DNA of 64,000 nt, from NCBI RefSeq assembly GCF_014203755.1, contig NZ_JACHJS010000001.1:5518001-5582000 (forward strand). Reading direction: 5' to 3'. Position numbers and translations under genes: made by a program. Below are positions 1 to 8,477 of this stretch, piece by piece. A model generated the notes under the pieces. The model was not told the DNA's origin, searched no databases, and worked only from the letters and a program-made list of their open reading frames with translations. The stretch's first letter is position 1, and each line of letters begins with the position of its first letter. This stretch comes from Saccharothrix violaceirubra. Lineage in GTDB: Bacteria; Actinomycetota; Actinomycetes; Mycobacteriales; Pseudonocardiaceae.

Positions 1-389
1 ATCGTGGTGCCCTCGTGCACGAGGTTGATGTACTCACCCGCCTGGCCGGCGACGAAGATCGCGCCCATGATCAACGTGACGACGTACCACCGACGGAGGC
101 CGAACACGTCGCCACGCTCGGCGGCGAACACGCCAAGCTGACAGGTGAACGACGATGCCACCAGGATGACCGTGAAGAACAGTGCGTAAGGCACGTTCAG
201 CTCGGTCGGCTCCGGCGGCCAGTGCCCTTCGTTCTGGGCCTTCACCGTGAAGTACATGGCGAAGAGCCCGGCGAAGAACATGAGCTCACTGGACAGCCAG
301 ACGATCGTGCCGACGCTGACCATGTTCGGGCGGTTCAGCGAGTGCACGCGCTGGCCGATTGAGGGCGCTGCCGTTGTCACACGACGCAT
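1..389 (-). CDS. ctaE: Cytochrome c oxidase subunit III, N-terminal part (cut by window edge)
   Basis: Core membrane subunit of the aa3-type cytochrome c oxidase, the proton-pumping terminal oxidase of the respiratory chain. The reverse-strand reading starts at ATG 389 ([18 protein letters not shown]) and gives about 129 codons before the window ends. The stretches [17 protein letters not shown] and [19 protein letters not shown] are the first membrane helices of subunit III, and the conserved glutamate of the first helix is present (SSELMFFAG). The other oxidase genes, ctaC and ctaF, lie 3-4 kb away, as in other actinobacteria. The C-terminal third or more is outside the window. The family call is secure. 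Confidence 0.93.
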   Translation of the reverse strand, partial: MRRVTTAAPSIGQRVHSLNRPNMVSVGTIVWLSSELMFFAGLFAMYFTVKAQNEGHWPPEPTELNVPYALFFTVILVASSFTCQLGVFAAERGDVFGLRRWYVVTLIMGAIFVAGQAGEYINLVHEGTT

Positions 390-471
390 TATTGCTTGCA
401 GGTTTTCGCTCCGCCCATCGGGTCCGGGGCGGGTCGACGGGTCGTCTCGATCACAGGTCGGAGTGGGTGCG

Positions 472-969
472 ATGGGACTGCTGGACGCCTTGCGACGAAG
501 GCTCGCGCGCGGTGCCGTACCGACGTTGGCGATCGACTCGCCGGGGCTGCGCGTGGTCGTGACCGCGTTCGACCTCGTCGAGGCCGACTCGGCGGTGCTG
601 GCCCGGTCGCCCGAGTGGGACCCCGCCGCCGACGCCGTGCTGCGCCACCACCTCGAACTGCCCGCTGACCAGGTACAACGCGCGCGCGAGCTGCTCGCGC
701 CGGACGGGTGGGAGCTGCGGGAGGGCTCGCCCGCGTACGCGTTGCGCGTGCAGAAGCTGGACGTGCTGGGCTGCGCCCGGGAGCGGTCCCGGATGGCCGG
801 GCTCGCCCAGCGGCTGGGCGGCGACTGGATCGGATGGGACGCGCTTCAGGTGTGCCGGGGTAATGCGGATAACATCGTCGCAACCTGGCACCCGACCCGC
901 CGGAGGACCGCAGATGAGCGCGCAACCGACCAGGATCCTGGTGTTCAGCCACCGCCCCGAGGTGCGTGA
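472..969 (+). CDS. Conserved hypothetical protein next to ctaE
   Basis: A 165-residue soluble protein of unknown function beginning [17 protein letters not shown] 472 was chosen because a GGAG sits about eight bases upstream. No signal peptide, membrane helix or catalytic motif is visible. The first 130 residues have normal coding composition. The last 18 codons overlap the next gene, and the tail (basic, then proline-rich) looks non-conserved, so the functional protein may effectively end near residue 140. It is divergent from ctaE with an 82-base gap and probably shares a transcript with the receiver-like gene and trpD downstream. I do not recognise a family. Confidence 0.6.
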   Translation: MGLLDALRRRLARGAVPTLAIDSPGLRVVVTAFDLVEADSAVLARSPEWDPAADAVLRHHLELPADQVQRARELLAPDGWELREGSPAYALRVQKLDVLGCARERSRMAGLAQRLGGDWIGWDALQVCRGNADNIVATWHPTRRRTADERATDQDPGVQPPPRGA

Positions 970-1324
970 GACGATCATCACTGCGGTCGGCCGCCGACCC
1001 GCGCCCGACCTGGGCCGCGTCGACTACGTGGAGGTCGGCGCGATCGCGGACGTCCTGTACGAGATGGACAAGGGCGGCGTCGACCTCGCGATCCTCGACG
1101 GCGAGGCGCAGCCCACCGGCGGCATGGGCCTGTCCCGGCAGCTCAAGAACGAGATCGCCGACTGCCCCCCGATCGTGGTGGCGGTGCGGCGCAAGGACGA
1201 CCGGTGGCTGGCCACGTGGTCGCAGGCGGACGCGGTGATCGTCCACCCGCTCGACCCGCTGGCCGCCGCCGAGACCGTGGCCGAGGTGCTGCGGTCGACG
1301 GCCGTTCCCGTCGTGCGCGGCTGA
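914..1324 (+). CDS. Response-regulator receiver-like protein (stand-alone)
   Basis: A 136-residue single-domain protein with the beta-alpha rhythm of a receiver: [16 protein letters not shown], then a central VDLAILDGEAQPTGGMGL and a late PIVVAVRRKDD. The aspartate of LAILDGEA sits where a phospho-acceptor would be, but the acidic pair expected at the end of strand 1 is replaced (FSHR), so phosphorylation is doubtful and it may be a pseudo-receiver. There is no output domain. ATG 914 overlaps the preceding gene by 56 bases, and the gene ends only five bases before trpD, suggesting co-transcription. A similar small receiver gene next to ctaE/trpD is common in Pseudonocardiales and mycobacteria-like genomes. 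No sensor kinase is nearby. Confidence 0.75.
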   Translation: MSAQPTRILVFSHRPEVRETIITAVGRRPAPDLGRVDYVEVGAIADVLYEMDKGGVDLAILDGEAQPTGGMGLSRQLKNEIADCPPIVVAVRRKDDRWLATWSQADAVIVHPLDPLAAAETVAEVLRSTAVPVVRG

Positions 1325-1329
1325 CCGCC

Positions 1330-2385
1330 ATGACGGCTCTGTCCTGGCCTTCGCTGCTGTCCAGACTCGTCGACCGCGGGGACCTGTCCGAAGAGGACAC
1401 CTCGTGGGCGATGGACCAGATCATGTCCGGCGCGGCGACGCAGGCGCAGATCGGCGGGTTCGCGGTCGCGCTGCGCGCCAAGGGCGAGACGCCCGCCGAG
1501 GTGGACGGCCTGGCCTCGGCGATGCTGCGGCACGCACGCCGGTTCACCGTGGACGTGCGGTCGATGGACGTCGTCGGCACGGGCGGTGACAACTCCGGGT
1601 CGGTGAACATCTCGACCATGGCAGCGCTGGTCACGGCGGCGGCGGGCGTGCCCGTGGTGAAGCACGGCAACCGCGCGGCGTCGTCGCAGACCGGCACGGC
1701 CGACGTGCTGGAGGCGTTGGGCGTCGCCATCGACCTGCCCGCTACGGGGGTCCAGCGGACCCTGGCCGAACTGGGCATCGGTTTCTGCTTCGCCCCGATC
1801 TTCCACCCGGCGTTCCGCTACACCAGCGGCCCCCGGCGTGAGCTGGGCATTCCCACCCCGTTCAACCTGCTCGGACCGCTGACCAACCCGGCGCAGCCGG
1901 ACGCGGGCCTGATCGGCTGCGGCCGGGACGGCGTCGGCGGGCTGATCGCGTCGGTGTTCGCGCGGCGCGGCAAGACGGCGCTGGTGGTGCGCGGCGACGA
2001 CGGCCTGGACGAGATCACCACGACGACCACGACGTCGGTGTGGGTGGCGTCCGGCGGTTCCGTGCGGACCGACCGGATCGACCCGTCGGTGCTGGGTGTG
2101 CGCGCGGCGTTGCCGGCGGACCTCAAGGGCGGCGACCCGGCGCTGAACGCCGAGGTCGTGCGGGACTTCGTGGGCGGCAAACCGGGGGCCGTGCGCGATG
2201 CCGTGCTGCTCAACGCGGCCGGTGCGATCGCGACCTTCGCCGGGTTCGGCCCGGACCTGCACGCGGACCTGGCGGCGGGCCTGACCCGCGCCGCCGAGGC
2301 CGTGGACTCGGGCGCGACCGCCACCCTCCTGCGCACCTGGGCCACCCTCTCCACGACCCTGAAGGCCGAACTCCCCGACCCCTGA
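1330..2385 (+). CDS. trpD: Anthranilate phosphoribosyltransferase
   Basis: Transfers phosphoribose from PRPP to anthranilate, the second step of tryptophan synthesis, in the cytoplasm. The 351-residue product has the family's usual length. The PRPP-binding glycine loop VGTGGDNSGSVNIST lies near residue 82, followed by KHGNRAASSQTGTADVLEALG and the helix-capping FNLLGPLTNP. ATG 1330 follows the preceding stop by five bases. The gene stands apart from other trp genes, as in mycobacteria, where trpD also neighbours ctaE. An array of 22-bp repeats begins two bases after its stop codon. Confidence 0.96.
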   Translation: MTALSWPSLLSRLVDRGDLSEEDTSWAMDQIMSGAATQAQIGGFAVALRAKGETPAEVDGLASAMLRHARRFTVDVRSMDVVGTGGDNSGSVNISTMAALVTAAAGVPVVKHGNRAASSQTGTADVLEALGVAIDLPATGVQRTLAELGIGFCFAPIFHPAFRYTSGPRRELGIPTPFNLLGPLTNPAQPDAGLIGCGRDGVGGLIASVFARRGKTALVVRGDDGLDEITTTTTTSVWVASGGSVRTDRIDPSVLGVRAALPADLKGGDPALNAEVVRDFVGGKPGAVRDAVLLNAAGAIATFAGFGPDLHADLAAGLTRAAEAVDSGATATLLRTWATLSTTLKAELPDP

Positions 2386-2387
2386 TC

Positions 2388-2507
2388 CGCGAGTCATGCG
2401 TTCGGACACCGCGAGTTGTGCACTCAGACACCGCCCACCCCCGCGAGTCCTCCACTCAGGCACCCCGAAACACGCGCCCAGGCACCCTGAAATACGCACT
2501 CGGACAC
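2388..2507 (-). repeat. 22-bp tandem repeat array, locus 1 (five units)
   Basis: Five units of exactly 22 bp fill the gap between trpD and plsC: 2388-2409, 2410-2431, a 10-base interruption, then 2442-2463, 2464-2485 and 2486-2507. Read on the minus strand each unit starts GTGYCYGA and ends near YTCGCG or TTTCGGG. The first unit starts two bases after the trpD stop. The same family recurs at 41106-41213 and 47210-47275. Short open frames can be read through it but none looks like a gene. Confidence 0.85.
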
Positions 2508-2548
2508 GTCCGCGCGTGAACCCCGCGGTGGTGGGGCATGCTGGAGGC

Positions 2549-3214
2549 ATGCTCTACACGGTCATGAAGCGGGTGGTCGCGCCCTCCGCGCGCCTGGTGT
2601 GGCGGCCTCGGGTCGAGGGGCTGGAGAACGTGCCGGAGTCGGGAGCCGTCATCCTGGCGCCCAACCACCTCTCGTTCATCGACAGCATCGTCCTGCCCAT
2701 GGTGGTGCCCAGGCGGGTGTCCTTTTTGGCCAAGGCCGAGTACTTCGAGGGCCGAGGGGTCAAAGGTGCCCTCTCCCGGTACTTCTTCGGGGGCCTGGGC
2801 CACGTCCCGGTCAAGCGTGGTGCCGGCCGCGCGGCCCGCGCCTCCCTGGACACGGCCAACGAGATCCTCACGGCGGGCGGTGCCTTCGCCATCTACCCGG
2901 AGGGCACGCGCAGCCTCGACGGCCGGCTGCACCGGGGCCGCACGGGCGTCGCACGCCTCGCGTTGGAATCCGGGGCACCGGTCGTGCCGGTCGGCATCAC
3001 GGGCACGGACCGGGTCCAGCCGGTCGACCGGCGGCTCCCCCGGCTCGCGCCTGTGACGATCCGCTTCGGCGAACCGTTGGACTTCTCGCGGTACGCGGGC
3101 ATGGCCGAATCGCTTCCGGTGTTGCGCTCCATCACCGACGAGATCGTCTACCGCATCCTCGACCTGTCCGGCCAGGAGTACGTGGACCGGTACCAGAACT
3201 CGAACGCGGCCTGA
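2549..3214 (+). CDS. 1-acyl-sn-glycerol-3-phosphate acyltransferase (PlsC family)
   Basis: Membrane-associated acyltransferase that adds an acyl chain to lysophosphatidic acid or a related acceptor in phospholipid synthesis. The 221-residue product has the HX4D catalytic box (NHLSFID, near residue 45), the FFGGLGHVPVKR block and the EGTRS acyl-acceptor motif (YPEGTRSLDG, near residue 117). ATG 2549 is preceded by CTGGAGGC, a good ribosome site; upstream in-frame codons run into the repeat array and are not coding. A strong hairpin follows the stop. The exact acceptor cannot be read from the sequence. Confidence 0.92.
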   Translation: MLYTVMKRVVAPSARLVWRPRVEGLENVPESGAVILAPNHLSFIDSIVLPMVVPRRVSFLAKAEYFEGRGVKGALSRYFFGGLGHVPVKRGAGRAARASLDTANEILTAGGAFAIYPEGTRSLDGRLHRGRTGVARLALESGAPVVPVGITGTDRVQPVDRRLPRLAPVTIRFGEPLDFSRYAGMAESLPVLRSITDEIVYRILDLSGQEYVDRYQNSNAA

Positions 3215-3218
3215 AACG

Positions 3219-3253
3219 CGAAACGGCCTCCCCGGTCCGGGGAGGCCGTTTCG
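3219..3253. terminator. Bidirectional hairpin terminator between plsC and ctaF
   Basis: Perfect 15-bp inverted repeat (CGAAACGGCCTCCCC and its complement) around a 5-base loop, lying between convergent genes. With A-rich and T-rich stem ends it can stop transcription from both sides. Confidence 0.85.
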
Positions 3254-3262
3254 ACGTGGAAC

Positions 3263-3679
3263 TCAGTGGTGGTTCGGGCCGGTGTGGTACTCGAACACCA
3301 GGCCGCCGACCGCGATCAGCACGAGCACGACCGCGATGACCAGCAGCCACACGTGCCAGAACGCGAGCGCCACGCCCGCGGTGCCGGCGGCGGCGGCCAG
3401 GGCGACCGGCCAGTACGAACCCGGGCTGAAGAAGCCCAGCTCGCCCGCACCGTCGCTGACCTCGGCCTCGGCGTTGTCCTCGGGCCGCACCTCGATGCGC
3501 CGGGCCACGAACCGGAAGTACGTGCCCACGATCAGCGCCAGGCCGCCGGTCAACGCCAGGGCGACCGCGCCGACGGGCTCCACCACTCCGGTGGCCGACC
3601 ACGTCCAGTAGCCGTACACGACGGCCATCAGGAACGAGAAGCCCATCACCAGGTCAAAAATGCGCGCTTCGACCTTCAT
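3263..3679 (-). CDS. ctaF: Cytochrome c oxidase subunit IV, actinobacterial type
   Basis: Small subunit specific to the actinobacterial aa3 oxidase. The 138-residue product begins MKVEARIFDLVMGF and has four hydrophobic segments (residues about 8-28, 37-57, 85-105 and 107-127), with a polar loop rich in acidic residues between the second and third (EVRPEDNAEAEVSD) and a His-rich end (TGPNHH). It lies 14 bases after ctaC on the same strand, so the two are co-transcribed. ATG 3679 is preceded by an AGGAGGACG ribosome site. The position behind ctaC matches other actinobacteria. Confidence 0.92.
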   Translation of the reverse strand: MKVEARIFDLVMGFSFLMAVVYGYWTWSATGVVEPVGAVALALTGGLALIVGTYFRFVARRIEVRPEDNAEAEVSDGAGELGFFSPGSYWPVALAAAAGTAGVALAFWHVWLLVIAVVLVLIAVGGLVFEYHTGPNHH

Positions 3680-3693
3680 CGGGAATCGTCCTC

Positions 3694-4623
3694 CTACTTC
3701 CCGCCGCCGGTGGACGCCTCGCGGACGGTCCGGTCGGTGTCGAAGGGCTTGGTGGTGACGGCGTGCGGGGTGCACAGCTCGCCGCAGTCCATCTCCGTCA
3801 ACGCCTCGGCGGCGGTGTACGGCTTGCCGGTCTTCTCGTTGGTCTTCTGGCGCAGGCCGATGTACTCGTCGAACAGGGCCGGCTTGAGCGCGCGGACCTC
3901 GAAGTTCATGACCGAGTGGTAGGTGCCGCACAGCTCGGCGCACCGGCCGACGAACGAGCCCTCACGGTCGATCTTCGTGATCTCGAAGGAGGAGTCCTGG
4001 TTGTTCTTCTTCGGCAGCGGGAAGACGTCCCGCTTGAAGTGGAACTCCGGCACGTAGAACGAGTGGATGACGTCGGTCGACTCCAGGTTGAACCGGATCG
4101 ACTTGTCCGACGGCACGACCAGCAGCGGGATCTCGCCCGAGCTGCCGACCGTGCTGACCGGCCCGTCGGCGGTCTTGAACTCCGGGTAGCGGAACTCCCA
4201 GTTCCACTGGAAGGCGATCACGTCGACGGTCACGTCCGGCTTCTCGGACTTGTCCGTCACGTAGTTCTGGGTGACCGCCGTGAAGTAGAAGAGCACGGCG
4301 ACGATGACCGTCGGCACGACGATGAGCACCAGTTCCAGCGGCAGGTTGTACGCGACCTGGCGCGGCAGCTCCTCGCTCTTCTTGCGGTGGAAGGCGACCG
4401 ACCAGAGGATCAGCCCCCACACGATCACGCCGACCGCGAGCGCGGCGACGACGGACCACGTCCACAGCTCGCGCATCTTCTCGGCCTGCGGCGTCACGGC
4501 CACCGGCCAGCCGAAGCGCAGCACCTCATCCGTGGAGCAACCCGTGGCCCCGATGCCGACCAGGCCGACCAGCCCGACGACCTTCGCCAGCCGCGCTGCC
4601 CTGGTGCCCTCCTTCAGGCCCAC
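3694..4623 (-). CDS. ctaC: Cytochrome c oxidase subunit II (lipoprotein)
   Basis: Carries the CuA centre that accepts electrons from the cytochrome bcc complex. The 309-residue product has a signal with a lipobox (GATGC, Cys29), two membrane helices (about 50-75 and 95-120) and an extracytoplasmic cupredoxin domain. The CuA ligands are visible in CAELCGTYHSVM (Cys about 227 and 231, His 235, Met 238), with an upstream His in DVIHSFYVPEF and the aromatic patch FQWNWEF. The last 70 residues, including extra cysteines (MDCGELC), extend the domain as in actinobacterial homologues. GTG 4623 has a GAGGAGG upstream. Divergent from asnB. Confidence 0.96.
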   Translation of the reverse strand: MGLKEGTRAARLAKVVGLVGLVGIGATGCSTDEVLRFGWPVAVTPQAEKMRELWTWSVVAALAVGVIVWGLILWSVAFHRKKSEELPRQVAYNLPLELVLIVVPTVIVAVLFYFTAVTQNYVTDKSEKPDVTVDVIAFQWNWEFRYPEFKTADGPVSTVGSSGEIPLLVVPSDKSIRFNLESTDVIHSFYVPEFHFKRDVFPLPKKNNQDSSFEITKIDREGSFVGRCAELCGTYHSVMNFEVRALKPALFDEYIGLRQKTNEKTGKPYTAAEALTEMDCGELCTPHAVTTKPFDTDRTVREASTGGGK

Positions 4624-4820
4624 TGCTCGCCGCCTCCTCGCTGCTGAAAGCTCGCAGGCAAGGGAGGTTTGAGAACCCTTGCCGGATCATGCGGGAGCGT
4701 AGCTCAGCGCACGGGGGGTCACCCCTCGGGGGCCGCACCCCCACGGTGCAGTTTCGGTCACACAACGGTATCCCGGCATACTGGGGACTTACCTCAAGCA
4801 ACACGAAAGGGTGCCTCGGC
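4624..4820. other. Divergent intergenic region ctaC/asnB
   Basis: About 200 bases holding the promoters of both neighbours. An 8-bp inverted repeat (GGCAAGGG ... CCCTTGCC, 4657-4683) lies just upstream of ctaC. I see no confident -35/-10 pair, and no RNA gene. Confidence 0.5.
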
Positions 4821-6749
4821 GTGTGCGGCCTGGTAGGACTGGTTTGCCCTGACGAGAACGACGCCGCGCACGCGCGGCAGGCCGTGCTGGGGGCGCTGCG
4901 CTGCCAGCGGCACCGCGGGCCCGACGAGAGCGGCACGTGGCAGGGCGACGAGGTCGTCTTCGGCTTCAACCGCCTCTCGATCATCGACATCGAGCACTCG
5001 CACCAGCCCCTGCACTGGGGCCCGATGAACCAGCCCGGTCGCTACGCGATCCTGTTCAACGGCGAGATCTACAACTACCTCGAACTGCGCTCGGAGCTGA
5101 CCAAGCAGTTCGGCGCGGTGTTCGCGACCGACGGCGACACCGAGACGATCGTCGCGGCCTACCACCACTACGGCCCCGCCGCGGTGGCCAAGCTGCGCGG
5201 CATGTTCGCGTTCCTGATCTGGGACCGCGAGCGGCGGGTGCTGTTCGGCGCGCGCGACCCGTTCGGCATCAAGCCGATGTACTACGCCGCCGGTCCGGGC
5301 GGGGTGGCGTTCTCCAGCGAGAAGAAGTCCGTGCTGGAGCTGACGCACACGATCGGCGTCACCCCGAAGGTCGACCAGACGGCCGTCCAGCACTACCTGA
5401 CGCTCCAGTACGTGCCGGAGCCCCAGTCGCTGCACGACGTCGTCCACCGGATCGAGTCGGGCACCTCGTTCACGCTCACGCCGGGTGGCAAGCCCGTGGT
5501 GGAGCGGTACTTCCCCGCCACGTTCCGGCCGCGCGCGGTGCACGGCCCGTCCGACGAGAACCGGCTCTACGACGAGATCACCGAGGCGCTGCGCGACTCC
5601 GTCGCCAAGCACATGCGCGCGGACGTCACGGTCGGCTCGTTCCTGTCCGGCGGCATCGACTCGACCGTGGTCGCGGCCCTGGCCAAGGAGCACAACCCGG
5701 ACCTGATCACGTTCACCACGGGCTTCGAGCGGCAGGGCTACTCGGAGATCGACGTGGCCGCCGAGTCGGCCGCCGCGATCGGCGTGAAGCACGTGGTCCG
5801 GCCGGTCAGCGCGCAGGAGATGATGGACGCGCTGCCGCTGATCACCTGGTACCTGGACGACCCGGTGGCCGACCCGGCGCTGGTGCCGCTGTGGTTCATC
5901 GCCCGCGAGGCGCGCAAGCACGTGAAGGTCGTGCTGTCCGGCGAGGGCGCGGACGAGCTGTTCGGCGGGTACACGATCTACCGCGAGCCGCTGTCGCTGG
6001 CGCCGTTCGACAAGGTGCCGGGCGCGTTGCGCAAGGCCATGGGCAAGGTGTCCACGAAGATCCCGCAGGGCGTGCGGGGCAAGGACCTGCTGCGTCGTGG
6101 CGCGCTCACGCTGGAAGAGCGCTACTACGGCAACGCGCGGATCTTCCTGGACGACCAGCTTCGCCAGGTGCTGCGCACGTACGACCCGAACGTGTCGCAC
6201 CAGGACGTGACCGCGCCCTGGTACGACCAGTCGCGGGACTGGGACCCGGTGACGCGCATGCAGCACGTCGACCTGTTCACGTGGCTGCGTGGCGACATCC
6301 TGGTCAAGGCCGACAAGATGACCATGGCGAACTCGCTGGAGCTGCGGGTGCCGTTCCTGGACCCGGAGGTCTTCCGGATCGCCAACCAGGTGCCGTCGGA
6401 GCTGAAGCTCACCAAGGAGACGACGAAGCACGCGCTGCGCCGGGCGATCCGCGACATCGTGCCCGCGCACGTGCTCAACCGGAAGAAGCTCGGCTTCCCG
6501 GTGCCGATCCGGCACTGGCTCAAGGACGAGATGCACGACTGGGCCGTCGACCACGTGCACCAGTCGCAGACCGACCGTTACCTGGACAAGAACGCCGTGC
6601 TGCGGATCATCGAGGAGCACCGCTCCGGGGTGGCCGACCACAGCCGGCGGATCTGGGCGCTGCTGGTGTTCATGATCTGGCACGGCATCTTCGTCGAGGG
6701 TCGCATCCGGCCGAACGTCCCGGAGCCGACCTACCCGGTCAAGCTGTAG
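4821..6749 (+). CDS. asnB: Asparagine synthase (glutamine-hydrolysing)
   Basis: Makes asparagine from aspartate, ATP and glutamine. GTG 4821 was chosen because it places the catalytic Cys at position 2 (M-CGLVGLV), the required N-terminal nucleophile of class II amidotransferases; longer starts would bury it. The amidotransferase domain (residues 2 to about 200) has RGPDESGTW and FNGEIYNY. The synthetase domain has the ATP pyrophosphatase loop SFLSGGIDSTVV (near residue 275) and the GEGADELFGGY block. 642 residues is typical for the actinobacterial form (Rv2201 type). Its last bases overlap the convergent merR stop. Confidence 0.95.
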   Translation: MCGLVGLVCPDENDAAHARQAVLGALRCQRHRGPDESGTWQGDEVVFGFNRLSIIDIEHSHQPLHWGPMNQPGRYAILFNGEIYNYLELRSELTKQFGAVFATDGDTETIVAAYHHYGPAAVAKLRGMFAFLIWDRERRVLFGARDPFGIKPMYYAAGPGGVAFSSEKKSVLELTHTIGVTPKVDQTAVQHYLTLQYVPEPQSLHDVVHRIESGTSFTLTPGGKPVVERYFPATFRPRAVHGPSDENRLYDEITEALRDSVAKHMRADVTVGSFLSGGIDSTVVAALAKEHNPDLITFTTGFERQGYSEIDVAAESAAAIGVKHVVRPVSAQEMMDALPLITWYLDDPVADPALVPLWFIAREARKHVKVVLSGEGADELFGGYTIYREPLSLAPFDKVPGALRKAMGKVSTKIPQGVRGKDLLRRGALTLEERYYGNARIFLDDQLRQVLRTYDPNVSHQDVTAPWYDQSRDWDPVTRMQHVDLFTWLRGDILVKADKMTMANSLELRVPFLDPEVFRIANQVPSELKLTKETTKHALRRAIRDIVPAHVLNRKKLGFPVPIRHWLKDEMHDWAVDHVHQSQTDRYLDKNAVLRIIEEHRSGVADHSRRIWALLVFMIWHGIFVEGRIRPNVPEPTYPVKL

Positions 6750-7155
6750 TGGCGGCGGGGTCGGCGCACGGCGCCTGGCCCCGTTCCACCATGATCCGCT
6801 CGACGTCGGAGACCAGCCGGGTGAGGTGCGCCCGGCTGGTCTCCAGCGCGACGATCCGCTCGTCGACGGACGTCAGCTCGTCGCGCAGCATGAGCAGCAG
6901 CGGCACGCAGCCCGCGTCGTCCTCGGGCAGGTCGACCTCCTGGTCGAAGGCGTAGGCGAGGACCAGGCGGACCAGTTTGATGTTGAGCCCGGACGCGATC
7001 AGGCAGCGGACGCTGCGCACGCGGGCCACGTCGGCATCGTCGTAGACGCGGTAACGCCCCGCCGTGCGCGGGGGCGTGAGCAGGCCCTGCTGCTCGTAGT
7101 AGCGCAGCATGCGCACGGTCGCGCCGGTCTTCTCGGCCAATTCCCCGATCAGCAT
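6739..7155 (-). CDS. MerR-family transcriptional regulator
   Basis: A 138-residue regulator. The N-terminal winged helix MLIGELAEKTGATVRMLRYYEQQGLL is textbook MerR, followed by a long dimerisation coiled coil (LRDELTSVDERIVALETSRAHLTRLVSDVERI). Only one cysteine lies in the effector region (AGCVP) and one near the end (APCAD), so it is not an obvious metal sensor; a drug or other organic ligand is more likely. ATG 7155 has GGAAGGA upstream. It is divergent from an MFS exporter, and both promoters share a 20-bp palindrome, so it very likely controls that exporter and itself. Confidence 0.9.
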   Translation of the reverse strand: MLIGELAEKTGATVRMLRYYEQQGLLTPPRTAGRYRVYDDADVARVRSVRCLIASGLNIKLVRLVLAYAFDQEVDLPEDDAGCVPLLLMLRDELTSVDERIVALETSRAHLTRLVSDVERIMVERGQAPCADPAATTA

Positions 7156-7171
7156 GTGATCCTTCCTGCGC

Positions 7172-7211
7172 TTAATAAGCTTGACCCTGACGTCAGTGTC
7201 ACACTTTACCG
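7172..7211. promoter_or_regulatory. MerR operator inside overlapping divergent promoters with long spacers
   Basis: The near-perfect palindrome TGACCCTGACGTCAGTGTCA (7182-7201) lies between merR and the MFS gene. On the plus strand TTGACC (7181-7186) and TTTACC (7205-7210) are 18 bp apart; on the minus strand TGACAC (7201-7196) and TATTAA (7177-7172) are also 18 bp apart. Over-long spacers with the regulator bound between the hexamers are the hallmark of MerR-activated promoters. Confidence 0.7.
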
Positions 7212-7213
7212 TC

Positions 7214-8404
7214 GTGGACGTGATCGCACTCGTCCTGATGCTGTGCGCGTTCGCGGTCGGCACCTCGGAGTTCATCGTCGTCGGTGTGCTCCCGGAGGTG
7301 TCCGCCGACCTGGGGGTCTCGCTGCCGTCCGCGGGTCTGCTGGTCACCGCCTACGCCGTGTCCGTCGCCGTCGGCGGACCCGTCCTGACCGTCCTGACCG
7401 GCCGCCTGCCGCGCCGGCCACTCCTGATCGGCGTCATGGCGCTCGCGTTCGTCGCGGCGGCCGTGTGCGCCCTGGCCCCCGACTACACCGTGCTGATGGC
7501 GGCGCGCATGCTCGCGGCGTTGGCACAGGGCCTGTTCTTCGCTGTCGCCTCCCAGATCGCGGTGGCCGCTGTGGCACCGGAGAAGCGGACCGCGGCCATC
7601 GCCAAGATCGTCAACGGCGTGGCGCTGTCCACCGTGCTCGGCATCCCGGTCGGCACGCTGATCGGGCAGAACTACGGCTGGCGGGCGTCGTTCGCGCTGG
7701 TCGCCGTGCTGACCCTGATCGGGCTCGCGGGCGTGGCGCTCGGTGCGCCCAAGGTCGCCCACGAGCCCGATCCGGGCGTGCGGGCCAGCCTGTTCGCGTT
7801 CGGGCGCAAGACCGTGCTGCTGGGTCTGGCGACCACCGTCCTGTCGTTCACCGGCATGATCACCGCGTTCACCTACGTGGCGCCCGCACTGGTCGAGGTC
7901 AGCGGCTTCAGCCCGTCGTGGGTGACCGGTGTGCTGCTGGTCTACGGCCTGGGCACGGTCGTCGGCAGCACGATCGCCGGCCGCGTCCGCACCGACGCGA
8001 TCATGCGGGTGCTGCCCGTGACGTTGGGCCTGCTCATGCTCGTGCTGCTCGCCACGGGCTTCCTGCTGGAGACCAGGCTGACCGCCGTGGTGGCGTTGTT
8101 CGGTCTCGGTGCGACGGCGTTCGTGTCCGGCCCGCTGCTGCACACGTTCCTCATGGGGCAGGCGGGCTCGGCGGCCGGACTCGTCGCGTCGGTGAACATC
8201 TCGGCGTTCAACGTGGCGGCGGCCCTGGGCCCGATGATCGGCGGCGCGGTGATCGCCGGCGGGTTCGGGGTGCGGTGGACGGCCGCGGCGGGCGCGCTGC
8301 CGACGCTGCTGGGCGTCGGGGTCGCGCTGGTCATCGGACGCCTGGTGCGTCGAGGGGGCGCACCGGTCGAGGAACGTGCGGAACCGGCGCCGGTCCGCGC
8401 GTGA
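7214..8404 (+). CDS. MFS efflux transporter (AraJ/Cml-like, 12 helices)
   Basis: A major facilitator of about 396 residues with 12 hydrophobic segments. The N-terminus CAFAVGTSEFIVVGVLPEV is the helix-1 signature of the sugar-efflux/chloramphenicol-exporter group, and GRLPRRPLL is the loop between helices 2 and 3. The open frame runs back to a TTG at 7181, but that codon is part of the -35 hexamer, so I place the start at GTG 7214 (or 7220), giving an almost leaderless transcript. Substrate unknown. A strong terminator follows. Control by the divergent MerR protein is inferred from the shared operator. Confidence 0.85.
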   Translation: MDVIALVLMLCAFAVGTSEFIVVGVLPEVSADLGVSLPSAGLLVTAYAVSVAVGGPVLTVLTGRLPRRPLLIGVMALAFVAAAVCALAPDYTVLMAARMLAALAQGLFFAVASQIAVAAVAPEKRTAAIAKIVNGVALSTVLGIPVGTLIGQNYGWRASFALVAVLTLIGLAGVALGAPKVAHEPDPGVRASLFAFGRKTVLLGLATTVLSFTGMITAFTYVAPALVEVSGFSPSWVTGVLLVYGLGTVVGSTIAGRVRTDAIMRVLPVTLGLLMLVLLATGFLLETRLTAVVALFGLGATAFVSGPLLHTFLMGQAGSAAGLVASVNISAFNVAAALGPMIGGAVIAGGFGVRWTAAAGALPTLLGVGVALVIGRLVRRGGAPVEERAEPAPVRA

Positions 8405-8409
8405 GGCGG

Positions 8410-8445
8410 AACCCTTACCGGGCGCTACTGCCCGGTAAGGGTTTT
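8410..8445 (+). terminator. Intrinsic terminator after the MFS gene
   Basis: Stem AACCCTTACCGGGC / GCCCGGTAAGGGTT with a 6-base loop, followed by TTTT: a classic Rho-independent terminator, unusual here in having a real T-run. Confidence 0.88.
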
Positions 8446-8477
8446 GTCAAGCACTCGGTCCGCCTAACGTCGAGCCC

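Noticed and set aside
2396..2548. Upstream extension of plsC through the repeat array
   Set aside because: The encoded residues are read from 22-bp repeats and vary with copy number; ATG 2549 has a good ribosome site.
4689..4820. Longer asnB start at 4689
   Set aside because: Would place residues before the catalytic Cys2, which must be N-terminal.
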